NCBI GenBank assembly: GCA_030427245.1
Contig: JAUHXA010000002.1
Location: forward strand, 124,001 to 188,000
Length of the DNA: 64,000 nucleotides
DNA from: Bacteroidia bacterium
Lineage (GTDB): Bacteria > Bacteroidota > Bacteroidia > Chitinophagales > UBA2359
Direction: 5' to 3'
In this document: in pieces, positions 27,057 through 37,197 of the stretch
Numbering within the stretch: the first letter of the stretch is position 1
Layout: each line of letters begins with the position of its first letter
The notes under the pieces: model-generated
What the model was told of the DNA's origin: nothing
The model's input: only the letters and a program-made list of their open reading frames with translations
Databases searched by the model: none
Program-made: the position numbers and the translations under genes

Positions 27057-29352
27057 TTTTATTCAACAACTCCTCCACCATTTCCTCCGAAAATTTCCCC
27101 TTAGAAAAACCCACCGCCTTACACAAAGGCAAATCCAACACTATCGCCTTGCCAAATTCAAAAGCATCTTTTTTGCTTTGTTCATCGGGAAATTCCGCAT
27201 CCATAAACATACCGTTCATCAATTGTTCCATCAATGGACTCACCAAATCACTTGATTTGGGATGCACAATCATTTCCTTGAAAGTGGTGTATTTATCAAA
27301 TATGGGAGGGAGGTTTTGAGTCGTTTGGAAGTGAATAGACTCTTGAAGGTGAATGTCTTGTGAAGAACTACCGACTAAGATATTGAAGGAATTGGAAATA
27401 GTCACCCACGATTTGTATTGTGTGTGGTAAAATGCAAAATCCCGCCAATTGAGAGTCATGGTCACCGTTTTCTCCTCACCAGCCTCCAAAGCTACTTTTG
27501 CGAAAGCCTTCAATTCTTTGATCGCAGCATTCGGAAAATTGCCATCGCTGCTTACATACAATTGCACGATTTCTTGCCCAGCCCGATTGCCCGTGTTTTT
27601 GACGCTTACACTGACTTCTAAGGTGTCTTCATTGGTCATCAGTTCATGGCTCAATTCCATTTTTTGATACTCGAAAGTAGTGTAGGACAAACCAAAACCA
27701 AATGGAAACAAAGGCTCTATCTGCTTTTTGTCGTAGTAGCGATAGCCGACAAACAAACCTTCCCCATACGAAACCCGTCGGTTTTCACCAGGAAAATTCA
27801 AGAAAGCGGGCGTATCTTCCAGTTTTTGCGGGAAAGTTTCGGTGAGTTTTCCCGAAGGATTGACCCGACCAAAAAGCACATTTGCGATTGCCGCACCGCC
27901 ACCTTGACCACCCAACCAAGATTCCAAAATGCCTTTCACCTGATTCGCCCAAGGCATTGCAATAGCCGAACCATTTTGCAACACAACTACGGTATTCGGT
28001 TGCACTTTTGCCACTGCTTCAATCAACTGAATATGGCTTGGAGGCATATCAATATGTTGTCGGTCATAACCTTCTGTTTCATAGCTATTCGGCAACCCTG
28101 CAAAAACAATGGCAACATCCGCCAATTGAGCTGCTTGTTGAGCATCTTCCATCAATTCATTGTCTAAATAATCGTCATTAGTAGAGTCATTGCAGAAACT
28201 CAAATCCATGCCTGTTGATAAGTTTCGATAAATCTCCTGAAAGGGTATGTCCAACTTTGTAGGATTGACCCTAGAACTGCCACCTCCTTGAAAACGTGGA
28301 TTTTCTGCAAAATCACCTATCACTGCAATGCTTTTGAAGCGTTTTTTAGAAAGAGGTAAAATACTGTCTTCGTTCTTCAACAAAACGATACTTTCTGCCG
28401 CAGCTCTTTGAGCCAATTCTTGGTGTGCTTCGGTATTGAAGGTAACGCCTGTTTTTTTCTGTTCTGCCAATTTCAAAATTACCCTCAATAAATCCGCAAC
28501 TACTTCATCCAGTCTTTCTTCCTCTAACGCTCCACTCTGAACTGCTGCTACAATTTTTTTATCATTGATTCCATCATTTCCAGGCATTTCCAGCTGCAAT
28601 CCTGCTTTCACTCCTTCCACTCTGTCATTCACTGCGCCCCAATCCGACATCACAAAACCTTCAAATCCCCACTCTTCCTTCAATATCTCATGTAGTAAAT
28701 AGCGATGTTCGGCTGCAAAAATGCTGTTGATACGATTGTAAGCACACATCAAAGTGGTAGGTTTGGCTTCTTTCACAGCAATCTCAAATCCCCGCAAATA
28801 GATTTCCCGCAAGGTTCGTTCATCTACTTCTGCACTGACAGACATGCGCTCAAATTCTTGGTTGTTTACTGCAAAATGCTTCAAAGATGTGCCAACGCCT
28901 TGACTTTGCACACCTTTGATGAAAGCTGCCGCAATCTTGCCCGACAAAATAGGGTCTTCTGAATAGTATTCAAAATTGCGTCCATTGAGGGGCGAACGTT
29001 TGATGTTAATCCCAGGTCCTAACAAAATCTGCACATCTTGTGCTTGACATTCTTCGCCAATTGCAGCCCCTACTTTTTGAATCAAATCGGTGTTCCATGT
29101 TGAAGCCAAAGCCACGGCTGTCGGAAAGCAAGTCGCTTTTTCGCTATTGCCAAATCCTTCGCCTTTCTCTCGCCGCAAACCGTGTGGACCATCGGTCATC
29201 ATAATGGAAGGGATGCCCAATCTTTCGATGGGTTTGGTTCGCCAATTGTCTAAGCCAGAACAAAGTGCGGCTTTTTCTTCGAGGGTGAGTTGAGAGATAA
29301 TGGGTTGGATGTCTTGTGCCGATATTTCGGAATTGGAGTTTGAAGGCTGCAT
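27046..29352 (-). CDS. Glycoside hydrolase family 3 beta-glucosidase-like, with FnIII-like C-terminal domain, no signal peptide
   Basis: MTDGPHGLRRE, GPGINIKRSPLNGRNFEYYSEDP, KHFAVNNQEFERM, FVMSDWGAVNDRVEGVKAGLQLEMPG. Confidence 0.94.
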   Translation of the reverse strand: MQPSNSNSEISAQDIQPIISQLTLEEKAALCSGLDNWRTKPIERLGIPSIMMTDGPHGLRREKGEGFGNSEKATCFPTAVALASTWNTDLIQKVGAAIGEECQAQDVQILLGPGINIKRSPLNGRNFEYYSEDPILSGKIAAAFIKGVQSQGVGTSLKHFAVNNQEFERMSVSAEVDERTLREIYLRGFEIAVKEAKPTTLMCAYNRINSIFAAEHRYLLHEILKEEWGFEGFVMSDWGAVNDRVEGVKAGLQLEMPGNDGINDKKIVAAVQSGALEEERLDEVVADLLRVILKLAEQKKTGVTFNTEAHQELAQRAAAESIVLLKNEDSILPLSKKRFKSIAVIGDFAENPRFQGGGSSRVNPTKLDIPFQEIYRNLSTGMDLSFCNDSTNDDYLDNELMEDAQQAAQLADVAIVFAGLPNSYETEGYDRQHIDMPPSHIQLIEAVAKVQPNTVVVLQNGSAIAMPWANQVKGILESWLGGQGGGAAIANVLFGRVNPSGKLTETFPQKLEDTPAFLNFPGENRRVSYGEGLFVGYRYYDKKQIEPLFPFGFGLSYTTFEYQKMELSHELMTNEDTLEVSVSVKNTGNRAGQEIVQLYVSSDGNFPNAAIKELKAFAKVALEAGEEKTVTMTLNWRDFAFYHTQYKSWVTISNSFNILVGSSSQDIHLQESIHFQTTQNLPPIFDKYTTFKEMIVHPKSSDLVSPLMEQLMNGMFMDAEFPDEQSKKDAFEFGKAIVLDLPLCKAVGFSKGKFSEEMVEELLNKINT

Positions 29353-29462
29353 ATTTGGCTGTTAAGTTTTTAAAGATATAAATGAAACTTTCTTCTACAT
29401 AAAGGTACAGTAATGTGATGTATTATTGATAAAAAAAGTCAATTTTTTTGTATCTTTGATAT

Positions 29463-29939
29463 ATGAAGGTACTGCATCACAAAACAGGGAACTTACATGA
29501 AGCCGTAATAGAGCTTGTAGAGGATGAGGATTGGGAAATCATTGAACAGTCTAATGATTTCATTTTTAATTGGAAGAAGGAAAAAAACAGAATAGTCCAC
29601 AAAATTCGCTTGAAAATAGAAGCTAAGATATTGGGTTTAATTTCTATTGAAGATATTCCACGAGAATACAGAATTCATATTCATTTGATAGAAAATAGTA
29701 ATTCCAATAAAGGAAAAAACAAAGAACATGACTATATAGCAGGTTGTTTACTTGCACATACCTGCGAGTTAGCTTTTGATAAAGAATATGATGGTTTTGT
29801 TTCATTAGAACCTAAAACCAAACTAATACCTCTTTATAAAGAGAAATATGGCTTTAGAGAAATGGGAAAATATCTTTATACGGAGCTTAGTAATTCTGAA
29901 GAATTAATTAAAAAATATTTAGAAAATGAACGATTATAA
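29463..29939 (+). CDS. GNAT-like protein, candidate toxin partner
   Basis: AGCLLAHTCELAFDKEYDGFVSLEPKTKLIPLYKEKYGFREMGKYLYTE resembles a degenerate GNAT C-terminus; overlaps the downstream HTH gene by 14 nt. Confidence 0.5.
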   Translation: MKVLHHKTGNLHEAVIELVEDEDWEIIEQSNDFIFNWKKEKNRIVHKIRLKIEAKILGLISIEDIPREYRIHIHLIENSNSNKGKNKEHDYIAGCLLAHTCELAFDKEYDGFVSLEPKTKLIPLYKEKYGFREMGKYLYTELSNSEELIKKYLENERL

Positions 29940-30462
29940 TAAAATATACGAGGAACTCAAGAAGACTTATACAGATGAAGAAATTGTAGATTTTGCTATG
30001 ATTCCTTCTGATGCTAATACAGCTGATGCGGAAAAAGAAAGAGCCGATTTTGTGAAATGGAGGCTGGAAAGAAGAAAAAATAGGTCTCCGCAAGAGCAGA
30101 TATTAGCTGCTGTATTGAGCATTAAATATCAGATTAAACGTTATGTCCAAAGCAGTGACTTCAATCCTTTCAATAGCTTTGGTAGATTTTTGGAAAGATA
30201 TATTGGAGTAGCTGGAAGGAATCAAAAAGAGTTTGCAGAAGATATCCATATCCACCCTTCCAGATTGAACAGAATATTGAAAGGAAAAGAAAAAATAGGA
30301 AAAAAAATTGCCTACCGTTTGGAGCAACATAGTGGCAATCTTATTCCTGCTATTTATTGGTGGAAACTGATGCAGAAAGAAATCGAAGAAGAAATTTTAA
30401 CAGAGAAAGAAGTAAGAGAATCCGAAAAAAAGAAGGTGAAGTACGTGGTTTATACTGCATAG
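29926..30462 (+). CDS. HigA-like HTH protein, candidate antitoxin/regulator
   Basis: RNQKEFAEDIHIHPSRLNRILKGKEKIGKKIAYRLEQHSGNLIPAIYWWKLMQKEIEEEI: XRE/HigA-type HTH. Confidence 0.7.
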   Translation: MNDYNKIYEELKKTYTDEEIVDFAMIPSDANTADAEKERADFVKWRLERRKNRSPQEQILAAVLSIKYQIKRYVQSSDFNPFNSFGRFLERYIGVAGRNQKEFAEDIHIHPSRLNRILKGKEKIGKKIAYRLEQHSGNLIPAIYWWKLMQKEIEEEILTEKEVRESEKKKVKYVVYTA

Positions 30463-30471
30463 TACCTCTAA

Positions 30472-30570
30472 GTAAGGGTAAAAAAATAACTCCTCGTTTT
30501 CTTTTGCTAACATACCCCATCCCCTTTCAAAAGGGGAATATTGGTCGATGAGTTATTTTTTCTTTTTTAC
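30472..30570. mobile_element. MITE-like element copy 1 (99 bp; TSD TAA at 30469-30471 and 30571-30573)
   Basis: gtaagggtaaaaaaataactcctcg...cgatgagttattttttcttttttac; imperfect terminal inverted repeats; identical to copy 3. Confidence 0.85.
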
Positions 30571-30584
30571 TAAATCAAAATCCT

Positions 30585-30880
30585 TCAAAGCACATTCTGC
30601 AAAAAAGCAATCCTATTCAGATTATGGTCATCATGCTCCGCAACAAACAAAAAGAAATGCATCATCCGCATCGGGATTTCCAATCTTGGGTGCATGGCTT
30701 GTTTGAAAAATATCGGCTTCGGTCAATAATTGAAGTGAGCGAACTGTTTGTTTTCGGACAGGTTCAAATTTTGTGTTACAGTCTAATAGGAGTTCCTTCC
30801 AAACGTTCTATGATTGAAGGAAAGATATTTTCTTGGTGGTCAAAGGTGAATTTTCGGGTAATCCATTTGGTTTGTTGCAT
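30585..30880 (-). pseudogene. DinB-family protein remnant (internal deletion/nonsense)
   Basis: Reverse strand: MQQTKWITRKFTFDHQENIFPSIIERLEGTPIRL* then, in a downstream segment, MHPRLEIPMRMMHFFLFVAEHDDHNLNRIAFLQNVL*. Confidence 0.7.
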
Positions 30881-30892
30881 GAGGTTTTGATT

Positions 30893-31120
30893 TTACAATT
30901 TATCAATCGCAGCCGCTAATTTACGGTCTTTTTCGGTAACAATATCTCCTGCATCGTGTGTACTGAGGCTTAATTTTACTTTATTATAGACATTGAAGAT
31001 TTCGGGATGATGGTTGTGCTTTTCGGCTAAGATGGCTACTTTGGTCAAAAAAGCAAAGGCGGTGATGAAATCATCGAATTGAAATTCTCTAACGAGTTTG
31101 TTGTTTTGTTCTTGCCACAT
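30893..31120 (-). CDS. Pterin-4a-carbinolamine dehydratase
   Basis: REFQFDDFITAFAFLTKVAILAEKHNHHPEIFNVYNKVKLSLSTHDAGDIVTEKDRKLAAAID. Confidence 0.92.
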   Translation of the reverse strand: MWQEQNNKLVREFQFDDFITAFAFLTKVAILAEKHNHHPEIFNVYNKVKLSLSTHDAGDIVTEKDRKLAAAIDKL

Positions 31121-31255
31121 AGGATAGGTATTTGGTTGTTTAATTTATCTTTGAACTGATTTTAGCCTTATAATGATTAGAATGTTTGGATTTTTTTTGG
31201 ATTTTTTTGCATTTGTGATTTGAAGGTAAACTAATAGAATTTAGAATTCATATTT

Positions 31256-31849
31256 TCAATACTGCCCCATTTTAAATCGAAGCGATTTTTTCACCGTTTT
31301 CCACTCTGCTTCAATAATCGAAAACACCACTGTGTCCCGTAAACTTCCATCTTTGTCGATTCTATGACTGCGTAGAACACCATCTTGTTTTGCCCCCAAT
31401 CTTAGTATGGCATTTCTCGAACGGTGATTGTGCCAATGCGTTCTAAACTCAACAGCCATACAATCCAAATTTTCAAAGGCATGTCGAAGCAGCAAAAATT
31501 TACACTCTGTATTGATTACCGTTCGTTGGTAAGTCTTTGCATACCAAGTATATCCAATTTCCAGCCTTTTGTGTTCTGGCGTTGCATTGCAGTACCTTGT
31601 TGTGCCGACTATTTGGCCTGTAGTTTTGTCTATTACTACAAAGGGCAAGGCTCTTTGATTGGCTTGTTCTTCAAAAGCAAAGTTCAGATAGCTATCTATG
31701 GTTTCGACAAAAGGGACTGAAGTGTACCACAAATCCCATAAATTTCCATCGCTTGCAGCCTTCAAAAGTGCTTCTCGATGAGAAATGTCTAAGGGAATTA
31801 AATCCACTTTTTGTCCTTTTAGAGTGATTGGGGTGAGCCAGTTGGTCAT
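31256..31849 (-). CDS. GNAT N-acetyltransferase (RimJ/RimL type)
   Basis: IVGTTRYCNATPEHKRLEIGYTWYAKTYQRTVINTECKFLLLRHAFENLDCMAVEFRTHWHNHRSRNAILRLGAKQDGVLR. Confidence 0.9.
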   Translation of the reverse strand: MTNWLTPITLKGQKVDLIPLDISHREALLKAASDGNLWDLWYTSVPFVETIDSYLNFAFEEQANQRALPFVVIDKTTGQIVGTTRYCNATPEHKRLEIGYTWYAKTYQRTVINTECKFLLLRHAFENLDCMAVEFRTHWHNHRSRNAILRLGAKQDGVLRSHRIDKDGSLRDTVVFSIIEAEWKTVKKSLRFKMGQY

Positions 31850-32180
31850 TTGTTTTAGTCTATTTTTGGTAAATCAATCTCATGCTATTTCTTCTCTCTC
31901 GTCTTCCACAAACTTATACAACTTAGATTCATTATCGCTCAGGTTTTTAATGATCTACTCAAAAAAAGAAACAAAATTTCTTTTCTCTGAAAAACTTAAC
32001 CTCTCCCTCAAATCTGCAACTTAAAGGATAGGTAGAAAAAGTTGTGAATTATGAAGTAGGCAATGAGTAGTCATGCTCAGTTAGTCGAGTTCTACTGCAA
32101 TAACAGTGCGACTTGATTTAATTAATAAAATTCGTTAAACAAATATGTATTTTTAACCTTTATTTGGTAAATAACTCAAT

Positions 32181-32281
32181 AGATGAAACGTCCATGATTA
32201 GATAATTATTTAAACAAAAGGGAAATGATTATTTAATTCATGGTAAGTTCCATTTAACCTTCAAAAAACGAAAAGAAACAG
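32181..32281 (+). repeat. Leader repeat copy A, ending at the cls start codon
   Basis: agatgaaacgtccatgattagataattatttaaacaaaagggaaatgattatttaattcatggtaagttccatttaaccttcaaa...acag, also at 41138-41239. Confidence 0.85.
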
Positions 32282-33838
32282 ATGAAAGATATTGCAGTAA
32301 TCATACTTGCCTTGGTCATGTTTGGATTGATAGGATATTTTGCAGCTGCCCAGTTTGGTTACATTGAAGGAGCGGGAGGAATTTATCATCACTTTCAAGA
32401 TTCATTTGGTAAATGGATAAACCTACTTGTATTTGCAATAGTAATGATAACCATAGGCTTTATATTCTTCAAATATGATAATGTGAGTACCATACTGGCG
32501 TGGATTTTTATGCTGATTACTTTTCCCATTGTAGGTCTAATTGGCAATCTATACCTCAGTCGTGAATATTGGTTGGGCAGAAAATTGTCGCAAAAATCAA
32601 ACTCGGATCTGGATCGTCTTACCCGTATGGGTGTTATGGAAAATGACTATTCTGCAAAAAAAGGAGCAATTGCAAAAGAAGAGGTGATTCATGAAAAAAT
32701 AAACATTGTGAGAATGTTGTCTAATAATTGCAAAGCCCTTTTGACAAATCACAATCGCCTCACTTTGTTGAACAATGGAAAAACAACTTACGATGCGCTA
32801 TTGAAAGCCATCAAAGAAGCGAAAGAGCACATACACTTAGAATATTACATCATCGAAAACGACAATATTGGGAACAAGATAAAAGATGCACTGATTCAGA
32901 AGGCAAACGAAGGATTGGAGGTAAGGGTGATTTATGATGGATTAGGAAGCTCAGGAATAGGTAGAAAGTTCAAAAGACAATTGAAGAAAGCAGGGGTGAA
33001 AATGACCACTTTTCGATCGGTTTCTTGGCTCATTTTTGCTACAAAAATCAACTTTCGTAACCATCGAAAAATAGCTGTGATGGATGGAAAAATAGCTTTT
33101 GTGGGAGGAATCAATATTGGAGACAACTACATCGAAGATCCTAAATTGGGATTTTGGCGGGACACACATCTACAAATTGAAGGAGAGGCAGCCCAAAGCC
33201 TTCAAGCCATCTTTTTGAATGATTGGTGTCATGCAAGCAAAGAAGATATTGACCCCAAAAAATATTTGAAGGTACATCCTGTCGAGGACAAACAATGGGT
33301 GCAAATTGCTGCAAGTGGTCCTGATTCGGAGTGGTCGAGTACCTTACATGCCTTTTTTGCAGCTATATCAACTGCTAAAAACTATGTTTACATCGCTACC
33401 CCTTATTTTATTCCGACCGAAAGTATTTTGACGGCTCTCAGCGTGTCGGCTTTGAGCGGAGTAGATGTACGCATCATATTGCCCAAAGAGTCGGATTCTT
33501 CGGTAGTGAAGTGGGGAACGCGCTATTATGTTGCCCCATTATTGGAGGCTGGAGTGAGGGTTTATTACTACACCAAAGGGTTCATACACAGTAAGGTTAT
33601 GATGATTGATGATGTGTTTGGTTCGGTAGGAACGGCTAATATGGATATCCGCAGTTTTGACCAAAATCTGGAGGTAAATGCACTACTCTACGATAAAACA
33701 ATTGTAGCGGAATTGAAAAAGTCTTTTGAAGAAGACCTACAAGACAGCGAGGAAGTACTGCTGGAAGTACATGCAAATCGCTCTTATATGCACAAAATCA
33801 AGGAAAGATGTGCGAGTATGTTGTCGCCTTTACTCTAA
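32282..33838 (+). CDS. cls: Cardiolipin synthase (two PLD/HKD motifs)
   Basis: HRKIAVMDGKIAFVGGINIGDNYIE and HSKVMMIDDVFGSVGTANMDIRSFDQNLEVNALLYD; N-terminal TM segments. Confidence 0.93.
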   Translation: MKDIAVIILALVMFGLIGYFAAAQFGYIEGAGGIYHHFQDSFGKWINLLVFAIVMITIGFIFFKYDNVSTILAWIFMLITFPIVGLIGNLYLSREYWLGRKLSQKSNSDLDRLTRMGVMENDYSAKKGAIAKEEVIHEKINIVRMLSNNCKALLTNHNRLTLLNNGKTTYDALLKAIKEAKEHIHLEYYIIENDNIGNKIKDALIQKANEGLEVRVIYDGLGSSGIGRKFKRQLKKAGVKMTTFRSVSWLIFATKINFRNHRKIAVMDGKIAFVGGINIGDNYIEDPKLGFWRDTHLQIEGEAAQSLQAIFLNDWCHASKEDIDPKKYLKVHPVEDKQWVQIAASGPDSEWSSTLHAFFAAISTAKNYVYIATPYFIPTESILTALSVSALSGVDVRIILPKESDSSVVKWGTRYYVAPLLEAGVRVYYYTKGFIHSKVMMIDDVFGSVGTANMDIRSFDQNLEVNALLYDKTIVAELKKSFEEDLQDSEEVLLEVHANRSYMHKIKERCASMLSPLL

Positions 33839-33847
33839 ATCTAAACT

Positions 33848-36379
33848 TCAAAACCCATTCAATATCCTCCAAACCAAACCCTTCGTCAATTGCTTTCCGT
33901 TCGCCTGATGTCGCACCTCCGAAAAAGCAAAGCGAAAATCACATCCTTCTCGCCAACGACTACAACCGTAGGCCATCTTACCCTTAATCACCTTACCTTG
34001 TCCACATTTTGGGCAAGCAATTTGGTCGGGAACTTCTTTGGTAGGCGGCTTGGGTTTCGGCAAAGATTTGACAAGAGAACCTTCACCCACTTTGAGTTTA
34101 GGCTTTGAACTTACCTTTGGTTTTGCGTTTTCCTTGACCTCCAAAAGCAACTGAAAATCATCATCAAAGTAAGCACGTCCGTTTACCTTTTCTCCATTTT
34201 CCTCCACAAAACCCTTCAATTGAATTGTATAGCCACGGGTAATCAATCGGGTCAATTGCTTGTCGGAAATTGTTTTGTTTTTGAAGGAAAAAGGCAGGCG
34301 AAAATTGCAGCCCGATTTCCACTGATTGCAGCCATACGCCGTTTTTCCCTGCAATAAAGTACCGTTGTTGCATTTGGGGCAGGTTAAACCTACAATAGAA
34401 TTGGAATTCGATGCAGCAGATTTTGCAGTAATAGTTTTTGGTTTTTTCGTTTTTGAATTTGTATTTGAACCTTGTATTTGAGTTTTCTTTGGCGGTGCTA
34501 AAGTTGGCTTTTTCTCTTTGAAGGTATCTCTGCTTTTGAAGTTGCGATTATTGCCACTTCTTGCATTAGAGCTTTGAATTTGCACTTTAAGGTTAGAAGC
34601 CTTTACCTCTTGCACCAAATTTTCCACCATCGTTTTCATGTTGTTGATGAATACTTTGGCGGAGTAAGTACCCTGTTCTATTTCACGCAGTTGTTTTTCC
34701 CATTGACCTGTGAGTTCGGCAGATTTGAGGAGGTCGTTTTGGATGGTGTCGATGAGTTGAATGCCAACTTCGGTCGGCAAAACCTGTTTTTTGTGGCGTT
34801 TGATATACTTGCGCTTGAAGAGGGTTTCGATGATGTTGGCGCGAGTAGAAGGGCGACCAATTCCATTGTCTTTCATGAGTTCTCGAAGCTGTTCATTGTC
34901 CACTTTTTTGCCTGCCGTTTCCATCGCTCTCAGCAAAGTCGCTTCGGAATAGACCTTTGGAGGTTGGGTGACTTTTTCGACCAAATCGGGTTTGTGAAGT
35001 CCCGATTCTCCTTTTTTGAAGGTGGGCATGATGTTCTCCTCTTCTGTCTTTTTGCCGTTCTTATTTGAAGTCGTTGCAGTCTGTTTTTTGGGCGGTTTGG
35101 GGAAAACGACTCGCCAACCTTCCTCCAAAATTTCCTTACCCGTTGTCTTGAATTTTACTCCCTCGACTTCTCCCAAAACCGTTGTTTTCGACACGATGCA
35201 ATCGGGGTAAAAGGCGGCAATAAATTGGCGACTGACCGCATCATAGACATTTTGTTCGTTGGGCATCAACTGTTTTTGAATACCTGTCGGGATGATGGCG
35301 TGGTGGTCGGTGACTTTGGCGTCATTGAAAACTTTTCTGGATTTTCGCAGAGGGCGTTTTGCCAAAATGGAAGTGATGAGCGCATCGTAGTCCGTCATTT
35401 TCTCCAATGTGTGCGGCACTTTGGGATAGACATCGTTGGGCAGATAAGTGGTGTCGACACGAGGGTAGGTGATGACTTTTTTTTCGTAGAGTTTTTGGGC
35501 GATTTTGAGCGTATCATCTGCGGTGTAGCCAAATCGCTTGTTGCAGTGGACTTGTAGGCTGGTTAGGTCGTAGAGGTTGGGCGGATATTCTCGCCCTTTC
35601 TTTTTGGTGAAAGCCGTTATGACAAAAGGCTTGTCTTTGACCAGTTCCAAAAATACTTCGCCTTCTTCTTTCTTCAAAAAACGCCCTTTTTCACAATTGA
35701 AGGTCACGTCTCGATAGACCGTTTGCAGTTCCCAAAAAGGCGTTGGCACAAAGTTTTCGATTTCTTTGTGGCGTTCTACCAAAATCGCCAAAGTGGGTGT
35801 TTGTACCCTTCCGATGGATAAAACCTGTTTGTAACCGCCATACTTCAAGGTGTATAATCGGGTGGCATTCATGCCCAAAATCCAATCACAAATCGCCCTT
35901 GCGCTGCCTGCAAAATAGAGGCGGTCAAAGTGTCGAGCGTCCTTCAAATTGTTGAAACCCGCACGAATGGCTTCTGGGGTCAAAGACGAAATCCACAATC
36001 GCTCAACTCGTCCCTTGTATTTGGCGTGCTTCAATACCCAACGTTGAATCAGTTCTCCCTCTTGTCCTGCATCCCCACAGTTGATAACCGAATCGCACTG
36101 CTTCAACAGTTGTTTGATGGTTTTGAATTGTTTTTTAGCACCAGGATTGTTGATGAGTTTGATGTCGAATTTTTCGGGCAGCATCGGGAGGGTTTCTAAG
36201 CGCCATTGTTTCCATTCGGTTTGGTAATCGTCGGGTGTTTTGAGGGTGCAGAAATGCCCAAATGTCCATGTGACCGCATAGCCGTTTCCTTCAAAATATC
36301 CGTCTCTTCTAGTTTTGGCGTTCAAGATGAAGGCGATTTCTTTGGCGACACTGGGTTTTTCGGCGATGCAGAGTTTCAT
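33848..36379 (-). CDS. topB: DNA topoisomerase III, with C-terminal Toprim_Crpt-type zinc modules
   Basis: MKLCIAEKPSVAKEIAFIL; VINCGDAGQEGELIQRWVL; IGRVQTPTLAILVERHKEIE; two CPKC...YGC..W..GC.FR modules. Confidence 0.94.
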   Translation of the reverse strand: MKLCIAEKPSVAKEIAFILNAKTRRDGYFEGNGYAVTWTFGHFCTLKTPDDYQTEWKQWRLETLPMLPEKFDIKLINNPGAKKQFKTIKQLLKQCDSVINCGDAGQEGELIQRWVLKHAKYKGRVERLWISSLTPEAIRAGFNNLKDARHFDRLYFAGSARAICDWILGMNATRLYTLKYGGYKQVLSIGRVQTPTLAILVERHKEIENFVPTPFWELQTVYRDVTFNCEKGRFLKKEEGEVFLELVKDKPFVITAFTKKKGREYPPNLYDLTSLQVHCNKRFGYTADDTLKIAQKLYEKKVITYPRVDTTYLPNDVYPKVPHTLEKMTDYDALITSILAKRPLRKSRKVFNDAKVTDHHAIIPTGIQKQLMPNEQNVYDAVSRQFIAAFYPDCIVSKTTVLGEVEGVKFKTTGKEILEEGWRVVFPKPPKKQTATTSNKNGKKTEEENIMPTFKKGESGLHKPDLVEKVTQPPKVYSEATLLRAMETAGKKVDNEQLRELMKDNGIGRPSTRANIIETLFKRKYIKRHKKQVLPTEVGIQLIDTIQNDLLKSAELTGQWEKQLREIEQGTYSAKVFINNMKTMVENLVQEVKASNLKVQIQSSNARSGNNRNFKSRDTFKEKKPTLAPPKKTQIQGSNTNSKTKKPKTITAKSAASNSNSIVGLTCPKCNNGTLLQGKTAYGCNQWKSGCNFRLPFSFKNKTISDKQLTRLITRGYTIQLKGFVEENGEKVNGRAYFDDDFQLLLEVKENAKPKVSSKPKLKVGEGSLVKSLPKPKPPTKEVPDQIACPKCGQGKVIKGKMAYGCSRWREGCDFRFAFSEVRHQANGKQLTKGLVWRILNGF

Positions 36380-36508
36380 GTGGAATAATGGTTTTTTGAA
36401 CAGGAATGGCTAGATAGAAAGGAACTACTCAACTGGAGAAATACTTCTTCTTAGAAACCAAACTTTGCCCATCTTTGTTCCCAATATTATTGACAAACCT
36501 TTTTATCT

Positions 36509-37129
36509 TTGAATATGGCAGGATTGAAGCAATCTCAGGACAAAGTTTCTATAAAAGAATATATTGAAGTAGAAGAAAGTACAGGTATTAAACACGAATA
36601 CCTCGATGGTTTTATTCGAGCTATGTCTGGTGGCACTCTGAATCATAGTAGAGCAACCGTAAATATCACAACATTTCTTGATAATATCATTGAAAAAATG
36701 GGCAAAAAATGTTCGGTGTTCAATAGCGATGCAAAGGTGTATATAGAGAAAGCCAATTCGTTTGTCTATCCCGATGTAACTGTAGTATGTGGAGATATTG
36801 AAGTGGGTGAGCATGAGGAATCTATTGCCAATCCGATTTTGATTGTAGAGGTTTTGTCTAAATCAACAGGAGCTTATGATAGAGGAGAAAAATTTCGGAA
36901 ATACTGTTCTTTGCCTTCCTTCAAAGAATACATGTTGATAGACCAAGACCAAGCCGTTGTTGATACGATGTGTAGGCATGATGCGTCTTATTGGAAAATG
37001 AGTTCTACAATTGGTTTGGATAAGTCGGTGAAGTTGTATAGCCTTGGTATTGAAGTGCTAATGGCGGAAATTTACAAAAATGTTCAGGATTTACAATCGC
37101 CGCAATTTGTGATGGATTTTGATGGATAG
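36509..37129 (+). CDS. Uma2-family putative restriction endonuclease-fold protein (DUF820)
   Basis: EYIEVEESTGIKHEYLDGFIRAMSGGTLNHSRATVNI...SFVYPDVTVVCGDIEV...PILIVEVLSKSTGAYDRGEKFRKYCSLPSFKEYMLIDQDQ. Confidence 0.9.
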   Translation: MNMAGLKQSQDKVSIKEYIEVEESTGIKHEYLDGFIRAMSGGTLNHSRATVNITTFLDNIIEKMGKKCSVFNSDAKVYIEKANSFVYPDVTVVCGDIEVGEHEESIANPILIVEVLSKSTGAYDRGEKFRKYCSLPSFKEYMLIDQDQAVVDTMCRHDASYWKMSSTIGLDKSVKLYSLGIEVLMAEIYKNVQDLQSPQFVMDFDG

Positions 37130-37197
37130 TAGCTTTTGAATCAAAAATTTCCTCGCACCTAAAGTAGGCTTTGTCTGGGCCTCTTCGTGAATAAAAT

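Noticed and set aside
30624-30890. + strand ORF of 88 aa (MVIMLRNKQKEMHHPH...)
   Set aside because: It is the reverse complement of the DinB remnant, which shows recognisable protein sequence.
36509-37129. Uma2/DUF820 gene as marker of a restriction or mobile element
   Set aside because: The family is widespread and of uncertain function; no methyltransferase or element ends nearby.
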